NCBI GenBank assembly: GCA_040289295.1
Contig: PSLA01000019.1
Coordinates: 1-43,941, forward strand
From: J051 sp040289295
GTDB lineage: Bacteria; Armatimonadota; Fimbriimonadia; Fimbriimonadales; ATM1
Reading direction: 5' to 3'
Length of the DNA: 43,941 nt
Notes under the pieces: model-generated
Told to the model about the DNA's origin: nothing
What the model saw: the letters and a program-made list of their open reading frames with translations, nothing else
Databases searched by the model: none
In this document: positions 7,095 through 14,848 of the stretch, one piece after another
How positions within the stretch are numbered: the first letter of the stretch is position 1
Layout: the number at the start of each line of letters is the position of its first letter
Translations under genes and position numbers: made by a program

Positions 7095-7354
7095 ACGAGA
7101 CCCAAGAGCGCGGAAGAAGAAAGATACGACAAGGCTTGGTCGTCTCCGACAAGATGGAGAAGACCGTCGTCGTGCGCGTCCTTCGCCAGGTGCAGCACCC
7201 GATCTATAAAAAGACGGTTCTTCGGGCGAAGCGGTTCAAGGCGCACGACGAACTCGGCTGTGGCGTTGGCGACACGGTCGAGATTATGGAAACACGCCCG
7301 GTCAGCAAGGAAAAGCGCTGGCGGGTCAGCAGAATCATCGAGAAGGCGAAGTAA
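7091..7354 (+). CDS. rpsQ: 30S ribosomal protein S17
   Basis: The 87-aa product shows the S17 OB-fold signatures RKIRQGLVVSDKMEKTVVV, HPIYKKTV and GDTVEIMETRPVSKEKRWRV. S17 is a primary 16S rRNA binder. The ATG at 7091 overlaps the rpmC stop. A longer in-frame reading starting at 6791 is ruled out because it lies inside rplP and rpmC. The stop abuts rplN directly (7354/7355). Confidence 0.94.
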   Translation: MNETQERGRRKIRQGLVVSDKMEKTVVVRVLRQVQHPIYKKTVLRAKRFKAHDELGCGVGDTVEIMETRPVSKEKRWRVSRIIEKAK

Positions 7355-7726
7355 ATGGTTCAAGCTTATTCGAGACTGAAAGTTGCCGATAACTCTGGGG
7401 CGCGCGAGATCCAGTGCATTCGCGTGCTAAAGGGTTCGCAACCGCGTTACGGCGGCGTCGGCGATGTTATCGTCGGTGCGGTGAAGTCGGCCACGCCGAA
7501 CATGCCGGTGAAGAAGGGCGACGTGGTGCGCGCGGTGATCGTGCGCACGCGACGCGACATCAAGCGCGCCGACGGCAGCACGCTACGCTTCGACGACAAC
7601 GCGTGCGTGCTCATCAACCCGCAGACGAAAGAGCCTCGCGGTACGCGAATCTTTGGCCCAGTTGCTCGTGAACTGCGCGAGAAGGAGTTCATGAAGATCG
7701 TATCCCTCGCGCCGGAGGTGCTTTAG
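7355..7726 (+). CDS. rplN: 50S ribosomal protein L14
   Basis: The 123-aa product is of typical L14 length. It contains YSRLKVADNSGAREIQCIRVL, with VADNSGAR the classic motif, GDVVRAVIVRTR and the C-terminal RGTRIFGPVARELREKEFMKIVSLAPEVL region. L14 contacts 16S helix 14 across the subunit interface and is the docking site for RsfS. It starts right after the rpsQ stop and ends 3 nt before rplX. Confidence 0.97.
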   Translation: MVQAYSRLKVADNSGAREIQCIRVLKGSQPRYGGVGDVIVGAVKSATPNMPVKKGDVVRAVIVRTRRDIKRADGSTLRFDDNACVLINPQTKEPRGTRIFGPVARELREKEFMKIVSLAPEVL

Positions 7727-7729
7727 AAT

Positions 7730-8092
7730 ATGCCGACACCTAAACTGAAGATCAAAAAGGGAGATACCGTAGAGATCATCGCTGGGAAGGACAAGGGCCA
7801 GCGCGGTCTGGTTATCCGCGTGCTGCCCGAGAAGATGAAGGTCGTCGTCGAAGGCTTGACGAAAGACAAAGATGGCAAGGCGATCCCTCTGAACGCCGTC
7901 ACGAAGCATCGCAAGGCGCAGCGAATGGGCGAGCAGGGAGAGAAGATGCGCGTGCCCTCGCCCATTCACATCAGCAACGTCATGCTTGTTGACCCGATGA
8001 CAAACGAGCCGACGCGGGTGGGTCGCCGCATCGAGCAAGGCAAATTGAAACGCTACGCCAAGAAGAGCGGTGAAACGGTGGACCGAGACTAA
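7730..8092 (+). CDS. rplX: 50S ribosomal protein L24
   Basis: The 120-aa product carries the KOW motif near the N-terminus (KIKKGDTVEIIAGKDKGQRG) and the C-terminal PIHISNVMLVDP motif of L24, an initiator of 50S assembly. ATG at 7730; GCCGGAGGTGC upstream provides the ribosome binding site. The slightly long C-terminus ends KSGETVDRD. Confidence 0.95.
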   Translation: MPTPKLKIKKGDTVEIIAGKDKGQRGLVIRVLPEKMKVVVEGLTKDKDGKAIPLNAVTKHRKAQRMGEQGEKMRVPSPIHISNVMLVDPMTNEPTRVGRRIEQGKLKRYAKKSGETVDRD

Positions 8093-8115
8093 ACTCGTTG
8101 CGGAGGATAGGAATT

Positions 8116-8733
8116 ATGGCGAAAACGAAGACGAAGTCGCAAGAGGGAGCAACGGAGCAAACGGCCGCAGGCAAGCCCGCGCCGGTTGTGCGCAGCCGCC
8201 TTCGCGACCATTTTGAAAAGGTCGTGCTGCCGGAAATGATGAAGGAATTCGGCTACACCACGCCGATGCAAGCGCCTCGGCTACAAAAGATCGTCATCAA
8301 CATGGGCGTCGGCAGCGGGCAGTCCGATTCGAAGGCGCTGGAGAACGCCGTGCGCGATTTGACCGCGATCGCAGGGCAGAAACCCGTGGTCACAACGGCG
8401 CGCAAGGCGATCTCGAACTTCCGCATCCGGGAGGGATACAAGGTCGGCTGCAGAGTTACGCTACGCGGCGAGCGAATGTATCACTTCCTCGATAAACTGA
8501 TAACGATAGTCCTGCCTCGCCTTCGTGACTTTCGTGGGCTGAGCCCAAAGTCGTTCGATGGTCGTGGCAACTACTCGCTTGGCCTCAAGGAGCAACTGGT
8601 GTTTCCAGAGATCAACTATGACACGTTCGATAAGATAAGGGGCATGGACATTACCATTTGCACGTCCGCTCGGACGGACGACGAGGGTCGAGCCTTTCTG
8701 AAGAAGATGGGTATGCCGCTGAGAGACAAGTAG
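8116..8733 (+). CDS. rplE: 50S ribosomal protein L5 with N-terminal extension
   Basis: The 205-aa product has the L5 core from about residue 26: RLRDHFEKVVLPEMMKEFGY, PRLQKIVINMGVG, GQKPVVTTARKAISNFRIREG and RDFRGLSPKSFDGRGNYSLG. Some 25 Lys/Thr/Glu-rich residues precede it. ATG at 8116 follows GGAGG at 8102-8106 with 9-nt spacing; an in-frame TTG at 8098 is less likely. L5 binds 5S rRNA. In most bacteria rpsN comes next; here an EF-G-like gene intervenes. Confidence 0.95.
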   Translation: MAKTKTKSQEGATEQTAAGKPAPVVRSRLRDHFEKVVLPEMMKEFGYTTPMQAPRLQKIVINMGVGSGQSDSKALENAVRDLTAIAGQKPVVTTARKAISNFRIREGYKVGCRVTLRGERMYHFLDKLITIVLPRLRDFRGLSPKSFDGRGNYSLGLKEQLVFPEINYDTFDKIRGMDITICTSARTDDEGRAFLKKMGMPLRDK

Positions 8734-8759
8734 CAAGGAGCAAGGAGCAGCAGATCCAA

Positions 8760-10829
8760 GTGAACGAGTACAGCGCTGACAAGATTCGTAACGTGGCAAT
8801 TGTCGGGCACGGTGGAGCCGGAAAGACCACTTTGGTGGAGCAGATGTTGTTTGCAGCCGGCGTAACAAGTCGCCTCGGCAGCGTCGAGCAAGGGACCACC
8901 GTGTCGGACTTCGATCCGCAGGAGATTCAGCGCAAGATTAGCCTCAACGCTTCGGTGATACCGATCGAGTGGAAGGGGCACAAGATCAACATGATTGACG
9001 TTCCGGGCTATCCTGACTTCATCGGCGATTTGTACGGAGTGGCACGCGTGGTTGAAGCAATGGTTATCGTGGCACCCGCTCAGGCTGCCCTTGAAGTTGG
9101 CTTCGATAACGCGTGGGAAGTCGCTGAAAGACACGGCCTTTCGAAGATTATCTTCCTCAACAAGATGGAGCGCGAGAACGCCGACTACGGCGGCGCGATG
9201 AAGGTGATTGACGAGCGATTCGGCGTTCGCGCCGTGCCGCTGGTGTTGCCAGTGGGCGCGCAACTGAACTTCCGAGGCGTCCTTGATCTGGTGGAAAAAA
9301 AGGTTCACGAGGGCGGCGTGAGGGACGAGAAGATCGGCGACCCACCGGGGGAGATGCAATTTGAACTCGAGGCTGCAGCGTCGCGCATGATGGACGCCGC
9401 CGCCGAGGGTGACGACGACCTGATGATGAAGTACCTCGAAGGTGAGAAACTCACCGAGGAGGAGGTGATTCACGGCCTTGAAGTGGGCGTCGCGTCTGGC
9501 AAAGTTGTACCGATTCTGTGCGGAAGTGCGGCAACAGGGGTTGGCGTAACACTGCTGCTGGACCGTATTGTCGGGGCGATCCCGAGCCCCGCGGAGAATC
9601 CCAAGACCGCCGGAGAGGAGAGCATACCTGTAGACCCCAGCGCCCCGTTTCTTGGGTTTGTCTTTAAGACAACCGCGGACCCTTACGTGGGCAAAATTAA
9701 CTATTTGCGCGTCATGCAGGGCACGCTGACACCCGAACTCTCGGTGAAGAACGCACGCACCGGGGAAGGCGAGCGAATGGGCACCCTCTTCTTCCCACGA
9801 GGGAAAGAGCAGTTGCCCACGACGAAGGTTGTCGCCGGAGACATCTGCGCTGTGGCGAAGCTGCAACATACGCGCACCGGCGACACGCTTTGCGACGCCA
9901 AGGCGGTGCGCTTGCTGGAGCCAATCGATTTCCCCGAGCCGATCTATCGCATCGCAATTGTTCCGAAGACGAAAGTGGACGAGGACAAGTTGGGACAAGC
10001 GGTTGCACGCATCGTGGACGAAGACCCAACCTTCCGACACACACGGAACGTGGAGAGCGCGCAGGACATCATCGAAGGCATGGGCGACATCCACCTCGAC
10101 GTCGCCATCGAGAAGCTGCGCGAGAAGTTCGGCGTGAACGTTACGACCGAGGAGGCGCAGATTCCATATCGCGAGACGATCACCCGACCGGCGAAGGCAC
10201 AAGGTAAGTACAAGAAGCAGACTGGCGGTCGCGGCCAATACGGAGATTGTTGGATCGAATTGGAGCCGCTGCCCCGCGGATCGGGTTTCGAGTTTGGAGA
10301 TCGTATCGTCGGTGGCGCGATTCCGAAGAACTACATTCCGGCAATCGAAAAGGGTATCCGAGAGGTGATGGCCAAAGGGCTCGTTTCGGGACATCCAGTG
10401 GTGGATTTCAAGGCGACGGTCTACGACGGCAGTTACCACGATGTGGACTCAAGCGAGCAGTCGTTCAAGATGGCGGGGGCGCTCGCGTTCCGTTCCGCCG
10501 CCGAGCAAGCAGGGGTAACCATCCTCGAACCGATTCTGAACGTAGAAATCACCGTTCCCGAGGAGTTCACCGGCGACGTCATGGGTGACCTAAACACTCG
10601 GCGGGGGCGACCAGTGGGTATGGATATGATCAGTCCTGGCGTACAGCAAATCCGCGCCCAGGTGCCGATGGCGACGATGGCGAAGTACGCTCTTGACCTG
10701 AGGTCCATTACGAAGGGGCGGGGGCGGTTCAGCGCGCAGTTCTCTCACTACGAGGAGATGCCGATAAACGAGCAGCAGGCGCTGATCCAGGAGTACCAGA
10801 AAAAGCGTCAGGCGGAGAGCGATGGTTGA
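8760..10829 (+). CDS. EF-G2-type elongation factor G-like GTPase inside the spc operon
   Basis: The product is 689 aa, with the full EF-G domain order: G domain ~1-280, domain II ~300-390, III ~410-480, IV ~490-610, V ~610-689. The G1 loop is GHGGAGKTT (16-24; canonical GHIDAGKTT). Switch I has RKISLNAS instead of RGITI. G3 is DVPGYPDF, so the catalytic His of DTPGHVDF is Tyr84. G4 is NKME (134-137) instead of NKMD. Domain IV tip loops are intact (GGRGQYGD, GSYHDVDSSEQSFKMA). These features fit the EF-G2/fusA2-like family and not canonical FusA; reduced or absent ribosome-stimulated GTPase has been reported for mycobacterial EF-G2 (from memory). The start is GTG 8760, with AAGGAG at 8742-8747 (12 nt, rather long). 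A longer reading from 8658 overlaps rplE. Its place between rplE and rpsN is unusual. Confidence 0.93.
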   Translation: MNEYSADKIRNVAIVGHGGAGKTTLVEQMLFAAGVTSRLGSVEQGTTVSDFDPQEIQRKISLNASVIPIEWKGHKINMIDVPGYPDFIGDLYGVARVVEAMVIVAPAQAALEVGFDNAWEVAERHGLSKIIFLNKMERENADYGGAMKVIDERFGVRAVPLVLPVGAQLNFRGVLDLVEKKVHEGGVRDEKIGDPPGEMQFELEAAASRMMDAAAEGDDDLMMKYLEGEKLTEEEVIHGLEVGVASGKVVPILCGSAATGVGVTLLLDRIVGAIPSPAENPKTAGEESIPVDPSAPFLGFVFKTTADPYVGKINYLRVMQGTLTPELSVKNARTGEGERMGTLFFPRGKEQLPTTKVVAGDICAVAKLQHTRTGDTLCDAKAVRLLEPIDFPEPIYRIAIVPKTKVDEDKLGQAVARIVDEDPTFRHTRNVESAQDIIEGMGDIHLDVAIEKLREKFGVNVTTEEAQIPYRETITRPAKAQGKYKKQTGGRGQYGDCWIELEPLPRGSGFEFGDRIVGGAIPKNYIPAIEKGIREVMAKGLVSGHPVVDFKATVYDGSYHDVDSSEQSFKMAGALAFRSAAEQAGVTILEPILNVEITVPEEFTGDVMGDLNTRRGRPVGMDMISPGVQQIRAQVPMATMAKYALDLRSITKGRGRFSAQFSHYEEMPINEQQALIQEYQKKRQAESDG

Positions 10830-10835
10830 TTTGGG

Positions 10836-10841
10836 TATACT
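10836..10841 (+). promoter_or_regulatory. Promoter -10-like element upstream of rpsN
   Basis: TATACT, preceded by GGG, lies 7 nt after the EF-G-like stop codon and 28 nt before rpsN. The sequence that follows, GCCCGTTTGCGT, closely resembles that after the rpmJ -10 element (GGCCCGTTGCGT). No clear -35 box is seen. It would give the rpsN-to-map part of the cluster its own promoter. Confidence 0.45.
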
Positions 10842-10869
10842 GCCCGTTTGCGTCGAAGAGTAGGAAACA

Positions 10870-11055
10870 ATGGCGAAAGAATGCTTGAAAGCGAAACAGA
10901 AGAGGAAGCCGAAGTTCAAGGTTCGGGCCTATAACCGCTGCAGCATCTGCGGCCGGTCGAAGGGCTATTTCCGCTACTTCGGAATCTGCAGGATCTGCCT
11001 GCGGGAACTCTCGTCGTGGGGCAAGCTGCCCGGTGTGACGAAGTCGAGTTGGTGA
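10870..11055 (+). CDS. rpsN: 30S ribosomal protein S14, zinc-binding type Z
   Basis: The 61-aa product has four zinc cysteines at 24, 27, 40 and 43 (CSICG, CRIC) and the C-terminal GKLPGVTKSSW, the short zinc form of S14. S14 binds late in assembly in the 30S head. A short purine-rich GAGTAGGAA precedes the ATG. Its stop overlaps a possible GTG of rpsH. Confidence 0.96.
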   Translation: MAKECLKAKQKRKPKFKVRAYNRCSICGRSKGYFRYFGICRICLRELSSWGKLPGVTKSSW

Positions 11056-11060
11056 GAACG

Positions 11061-11456
11061 ATGCACAGCGACCCGATTGCAGACCTATTGACGAGAATCC
11101 GGAACGGTTGCCATGCCCGGCTGGCGACGGTAGACGTTCCGTTCAGCAACCTCAAGCTTGAGATCGTCAGGATACTCAAGGCGGAAGGGTTCATCTCCGA
11201 CTTCGAGATTACCTCGGACGGAAAGTTTCGGTTGATCCGAGTCCGCTTGCGGTACGACAGTAAGCGTCGCCCCATCTTGCGCGAGATTCGACGCGTCAGC
11301 AAGCCAGGGCTGCGGGTCTACAAGGGCGCCGGCGAACTTACGCCGCGGCGTAGCGGGCTCGCCACACAGATTCTGACTACAAACAAAGGAGTGATGACGG
11401 ACCGAGACGCGCGAAAGCAGTGCGTGGGCGGCGAGGTCATCTGTGAGGTGTGGTAG
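11061..11456 (+). CDS. rpsH: 30S ribosomal protein S8
   Basis: The 131-aa product matches S8: MHSDPIADLLTRIRNG at the N-terminus, ILKAEGFISDFEI and the C-terminal RSGLATQILTTNKGVMTDRDAR with GGEVICEVW. S8 is a primary 16S binder and represses the spc operon in E. coli. ATG at 11061 is chosen by conservation. A GTG at 11052 overlapping the rpsN stop (GTGA) is an in-frame alternative adding three residues. Confidence 0.95.
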   Translation: MHSDPIADLLTRIRNGCHARLATVDVPFSNLKLEIVRILKAEGFISDFEITSDGKFRLIRVRLRYDSKRRPILREIRRVSKPGLRVYKGAGELTPRRSGLATQILTTNKGVMTDRDARKQCVGGEVICEVW

Positions 11457-11460
11457 TATA

Positions 11461-12018
11461 GTGTCACGTATTGGGCAGAAACCGGTAGTAGTTCCGAGCG
11501 GAGTTACCGTCACCGTGTCGGACGGTAACCTCGTGTCCGTCAAGGGTCCGAAGGGTGAGCTCTCACAGCAGATCCATCCTGACCTGAAGGTGATTGTCGC
11601 AGACGGTGCGGTGCGCATCGAGCGGCCGACTGAGCAGGCGCGGCACCGGAGCCAGCACGGCCTGGGGCGCACGCTCTTGCAGAACATGATTACTGGCGTC
11701 TCCGAAGGGTATCGCAAGGGGCTCGAGATCCACGGGGTTGGCTATCGCGCTCAAGTAACCGGGCGCGACTTAGTGCTGAGCCTCGGATTCAGCCACCCGG
11801 TAATAATTACCCCGCCCGAGGGAATTTCTTTCGAGGTGGTGCAAGAGGAGCGCGGACGCATTAACCGTATTTATATTTCAGGAATTGACAAGCAGAAGGT
11901 AGGCCAGGTGGCAGCCGACATTCGACGAATTCGCAAGCCTGACCCATACAAGGGTAAGGGGCTTCGGTACGAAGGCGAAGTGGTGAAATTGAAGCAAGGA
12001 AAGAGGGCAACAGCATAA
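11461..12018 (+). CDS. rplF: 50S ribosomal protein L6
   Basis: The 185-aa product begins MSRIGQKPVVVPSGVTV from a GTG at 11461. It contains VKGPKGELSQ, RSQHGLGRTLLQNMI, GVGYRAQVTGRDLVLSLGFSHPV (in part: GVGYRAQV) and the C-terminal IRKPDPYKGKGLRYEGE motif. L6 lies near the factor-binding site. GAGGTG at 11445-11450 serves as the ribosome binding site. An in-frame ATG at 11443 lies inside rpsH and is less likely. Confidence 0.96.
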   Translation: MSRIGQKPVVVPSGVTVTVSDGNLVSVKGPKGELSQQIHPDLKVIVADGAVRIERPTEQARHRSQHGLGRTLLQNMITGVSEGYRKGLEIHGVGYRAQVTGRDLVLSLGFSHPVIITPPEGISFEVVQEERGRINRIYISGIDKQKVGQVAADIRRIRKPDPYKGKGLRYEGEVVKLKQGKRATA

Positions 12019-12019
12019 G

Positions 12020-12373
12020 ATGTCTCGAAACGGTCGAGAAGAGATGCGAAAGATTCGGCACAAGCGAGTGCGCAAGCGTGTCGCAGGCACGGCCGCACGA
12101 CCACGCCTTTGCGTGTATCGCAGCTTGCGCCATATCATCGCGCAAGCGATTGATGACGACGCAGGTGTTACGCTTGCCTACGCCAGCAGCCTCGAGAAGG
12201 GCGTGGCCGGAGGCGGGGCTGTCGTAGGCGCGAAAGAGGTGGGCAAGCGCATTGCCGAACGGTTGAAGGAAAAAGGCATCATCCAGGTGGTGTTCGATCG
12301 GGGCGGCTATCGGTACGCCGGCCGCGTTGCCGCGCTCGCAAACAGCGCTCGAGAGGGAGGGCTACAGTTCTAA
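12020..12373 (+). CDS. rplR: 50S ribosomal protein L18
   Basis: The 117-aa product carries L18 signatures: KIRHKRVRKRVAGTAARPRLCVYRS near the N-terminus (in part: AARPRLCVYRSLRHI), AQAIDD, VGKRIAERLKEKGI and VVFDRGGYRYAGRVAALANSARE (in part: FDRGGYRYAGRV). L18 binds 5S rRNA together with L5. ATG 12020 lies 1 nt after the rplF stop; AAGGAAAGAGG upstream supplies the ribosome binding site. Confidence 0.95.
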   Translation: MSRNGREEMRKIRHKRVRKRVAGTAARPRLCVYRSLRHIIAQAIDDDAGVTLAYASSLEKGVAGGGAVVGAKEVGKRIAERLKEKGIIQVVFDRGGYRYAGRVAALANSAREGGLQF

Positions 12374-12374
12374 T

Positions 12375-12965
12375 ATGAGATTCTCAATGCAAGGCTCGCG
12401 ACGCGACCTGGGCAACGGTGTTCATTCGCAAGTCGCCAACACCCGACGCGTCAGCAAGACCCACAAGGGCGGCAAGACGCCTTCCTGGTCTTGTCTGGTT
12501 GTGGTAGGAGACAACGCCGGCAAAGTCGGCGTCGCCATCGGAAAGGCGCGCGGCGTGCCGGACGCCATTCGCAAGGGGGAAGATGCCGCAGTCAAAAAGA
12601 TGATTAGCGTTCCCCTTGTCGGGCGCACCATTCCTCACCATGCAGTGGGCAAAATGGGCGCGACCACGGTGCTCCTCAAGCCTGCTAGTCCGGGTACCGG
12701 CGTCGTGGCGGGCGGTGCAGTTCGCGTCGTGTTGGAGCTGGCTGGCGTTTCCGACGTCCTCGCGAAGACTTTAGGCAGCCGCACCGCGGTGAACTGTGCC
12801 TACGCGACGATCGACGCCTTGCAGCAACTGGTCGTTCCCGAAGAGCGCGCCTCCATCCGGGGGCTCACTCCGGAAGAGGTGACGCCGTGGCTCGCGAAGG
12901 TGCGAGAAGAAGAGGCTCAAAATGAAAGTCCAAGTCAAGTTGATTCGGAGTCCAATTGGCAGTAA
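12375..12965 (+). CDS. rpsE: 30S ribosomal protein S5 with C-terminal extension
   Basis: The 196-aa product has the S5 double-stranded RNA-binding fold (VVVGDNAGKVGVAIGKARGVPDAIRKGEDAA, in part: GDNAGKVGVAIGKA) and the domain 2 motif LLKPASPGTGVVAGGAVRVVLE (in part: PASPGTGVVAGGAVR). S5 controls decoding accuracy. ATG 12375 begins MRFSMQGSRRDLGNG. The C-terminus (EEEAQNESPSQVDSESNWQ) runs past the usual end and its last 44 nt overlap the start of rpmD, the longest same-strand overlap in the cluster. Confidence 0.94.
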   Translation: MRFSMQGSRRDLGNGVHSQVANTRRVSKTHKGGKTPSWSCLVVVGDNAGKVGVAIGKARGVPDAIRKGEDAAVKKMISVPLVGRTIPHHAVGKMGATTVLLKPASPGTGVVAGGAVRVVLELAGVSDVLAKTLGSRTAVNCAYATIDALQQLVVPEERASIRGLTPEEVTPWLAKVREEEAQNESPSQVDSESNWQ

Positions 12966-13104
12966 GCCGCGCAACCGCAAGACCATCGAGGCGCTGGGGC
13001 TGCGAAAGGTGAACCAAGTCGTCGTGCACGAAGACTCTCCTTCGTTGCGCGGGATGCTGCACAACGTGCGCCACATGGTGGAGGTTCAAGCAATCCATGA
13101 GTAA
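12922..13104 (+). CDS. rpmD: 50S ribosomal protein L30
   Basis: The 60-aa product reads MKVQVKLIRSPIGSKPRNRKT, with IRSPIG and the following LGLRKVNQVVVHED diagnostic of L30, ending in VRHMVEVQAIHE. Its first 44 nt lie within rpsE in another frame, with GAAGAAGAGG upstream as a ribosome binding site. The last 8 nt overlap rplO. Confidence 0.94.
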   Translation: MKVQVKLIRSPIGSKPRNRKTIEALGLRKVNQVVVHEDSPSLRGMLHNVRHMVEVQAIHE

Positions 13105-13540
13105 GTTGCACGAGTTGAAGGGCTCGCAGGCTGCGCGAAAGAAGAAGAGGCGCGTCGGGCGCGGTATCGGCTCTGGAATGGGCAAGACTGCCGGACGCGG
13201 AACGAAGGGGCAGAAGTCGAGAAGCACGATCAACCCTCGGTTCGAGGGTGGGCAAACGCCGATCCACCGTCGCCTCCCCATTAAGAAGGGCTTCCGCAAT
13301 CCGAACCACATTGAATATGCTGTGCTTAACGTTGGCGTGCTGGAGGAGAATCTCGAAAGCGGCGCGGAGCTGACGCCGGAAAGCGCGCGGCAGCTCGGTT
13401 TGGTCGGTAACATGAAGGACGGATTGAAGATTCTCGGACATGGAAACTTGACCAAGAAGCTGACCGTCAAGGCGCACGCGTTTAGCCGAACTGCCGTTCA
13501 GAAGATTGAGATGGCTGGAGGAGAGGTTATCCGACTGTGA
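13097..13540 (+). CDS. rplO: 50S ribosomal protein L15
   Basis: The 147-aa product has the Gly/Arg/Lys-rich L15 N-terminus (RVGRGIGSGMGKTAGRGTKGQ), FEGGQTPIHRRLPIKKGF and the C-terminal hydrophobic core. L15 is a late 50S assembly protein. It overlaps rpmD by 8 nt and secY by 4 nt (GTGA), so expression of the translocon gene is coupled to it. Confidence 0.96.
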   Translation: MSKLHELKGSQAARKKKRRVGRGIGSGMGKTAGRGTKGQKSRSTINPRFEGGQTPIHRRLPIKKGFRNPNHIEYAVLNVGVLEENLESGAELTPESARQLGLVGNMKDGLKILGHGNLTKKLTVKAHAFSRTAVQKIEMAGGEVIRL

Positions 13541-14838
13541 GGCTTGCCGACACGTTCCGGTTGGCTTGGGATGAGCCGGAACTCCGGCAACGGATCCTTT
13601 TCATTTTTGCCATCTTCGGCATCTACGCGGTCGGGCTGCAAGTGTCCGTCCCGATCCGGGGGTTCGATGCCGGCACGATCGAGCAGTTGGTCAAGAACAG
13701 CCCGCTGCTGCAGATGTTGGGCTTGTTCGGCGGTCGAGGAATCTACCGCCTCAGCATCTTCTCGCTCGGACTAAATCCATACATCACGGCGTCCATCATC
13801 ATGCAACTGATGAAGGTCGCCATCCCCACGCTCAAGCGTGAGGACCAAGAAGGCGGCCAATACGCTCGGCAACGACAGGCCCAACGGACGAAACTGCTGG
13901 CCATCGTACTCTGCATCTTTCAAAGCATCGGCTTCATGAGCATGCTGCGAGCCGGATTGGCGGAGCTAACGCTTTGGGATAAGATAATGATCGTCCTGTT
14001 CTGGACTGCCGGCGCCCAGTTCGTGTTGTGGCTTGGCGAGCAGATTCAGGAGAAGGCGATCGGCCAGGGTGTTAGCTTGATGATCTTCGCCGGCATAGTC
14101 GTCGGATTGCCTTTCCAGACCAAACTGTTGGCGTCCGAGGTTCGGAACGGCATCGTTCAGTTTTGGCAGGTTGGGCTTCTGTTGCTTATCTTCGTCGGGG
14201 TAACCGCGCTTATCGTGTACTTCACTCAGGCGCAGCGGCGGATCACGATCCAACATATGCGGCGGCACACCGGCACGGGGGTTCTTGGTGGGCAAACGTC
14301 ATATTTACCAATTCCCGTGAATGCTGCCGGCGTGATTCCGATCATCTTCGCCGTGGCTCTTATCTTCTTGCCGCAGCAGTTCGCTTCGTTCGGTCAACCG
14401 GGAACCGGCTGGCACAACTTCTGGGTGGAAGTTGGCACGTTTCTCAGCCCGAGGCCGGGTGCCTTTTGGTATCACTGGATAACGGGCACGCTCGCCTACG
14501 GAGCGCTCATCTTCTTCTTCACCTACTTCTGGACGGCGATTCAGTACAACGTCGAAGACATCGCTCGCAATCTAAAGCAAAGCGGTGCGTATATCCCCGG
14601 CGTGCGTCAAGGCAAGCAAACCGAGCGTTTCCTCGATGAAGTCATAACTCGGGTAACCGTTGTGGGCGCGCTGTTTCTCGCGTTCATTGCGCTAGTACCA
14701 TATTGGATTCCCACAATCACGCGCATTCAAAGCGTGCAGATGGTCGGTGGCACCTCGCTACTCATCATCGTAAGCGTAGTGCTCGATTTGATGCGACAGA
14801 TCGAGGCTAATCTGTTGATGCGAGGCTACGGGAAGTGA
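13537..14838 (+). CDS. secY: Protein translocase subunit SecY
   Basis: The 433-aa inner-membrane protein forms the Sec channel. Ten hydrophobic segments can be traced, starting with ILFIFAIFGIYAVGLQV. Family motifs include the plug-region GLFGGRGIYRLSIFSLGLNPYITASIIMQL (in part: SIFSLGLNPYITASII), GQGVSLMIFAGIV and the cytoplasmic loop PTLKREDQEGG. The GTG at 13537 overlaps the rplO stop (GTGA). Its placement at the end of spc before adk and map is canonical. Confidence 0.97.
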   Translation: MRLADTFRLAWDEPELRQRILFIFAIFGIYAVGLQVSVPIRGFDAGTIEQLVKNSPLLQMLGLFGGRGIYRLSIFSLGLNPYITASIIMQLMKVAIPTLKREDQEGGQYARQRQAQRTKLLAIVLCIFQSIGFMSMLRAGLAELTLWDKIMIVLFWTAGAQFVLWLGEQIQEKAIGQGVSLMIFAGIVVGLPFQTKLLASEVRNGIVQFWQVGLLLLIFVGVTALIVYFTQAQRRITIQHMRRHTGTGVLGGQTSYLPIPVNAAGVIPIIFAVALIFLPQQFASFGQPGTGWHNFWVEVGTFLSPRPGAFWYHWITGTLAYGALIFFFTYFWTAIQYNVEDIARNLKQSGAYIPGVRQGKQTERFLDEVITRVTVVGALFLAFIALVPYWIPTITRIQSVQMVGGTSLLIIVSVVLDLMRQIEANLLMRGYGK

Positions 14839-14848
14839 GGCGCCTACA

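Noticed and set aside
8658..8759. Start of the EF-G-like gene at 8658
   Set aside because: It would overlap the rplE 3' end by 76 nt and add 34 residues unlike any EF-G N-terminus. GTG 8760 gives the conserved start of the G domain.
8616..10439. 607-aa minus-strand open frame
   Set aside because: It is fully antisense to the EF-G-like gene, which has clear domain matches. The reverse frame lacks any family signature and arises from GC-biased codons.
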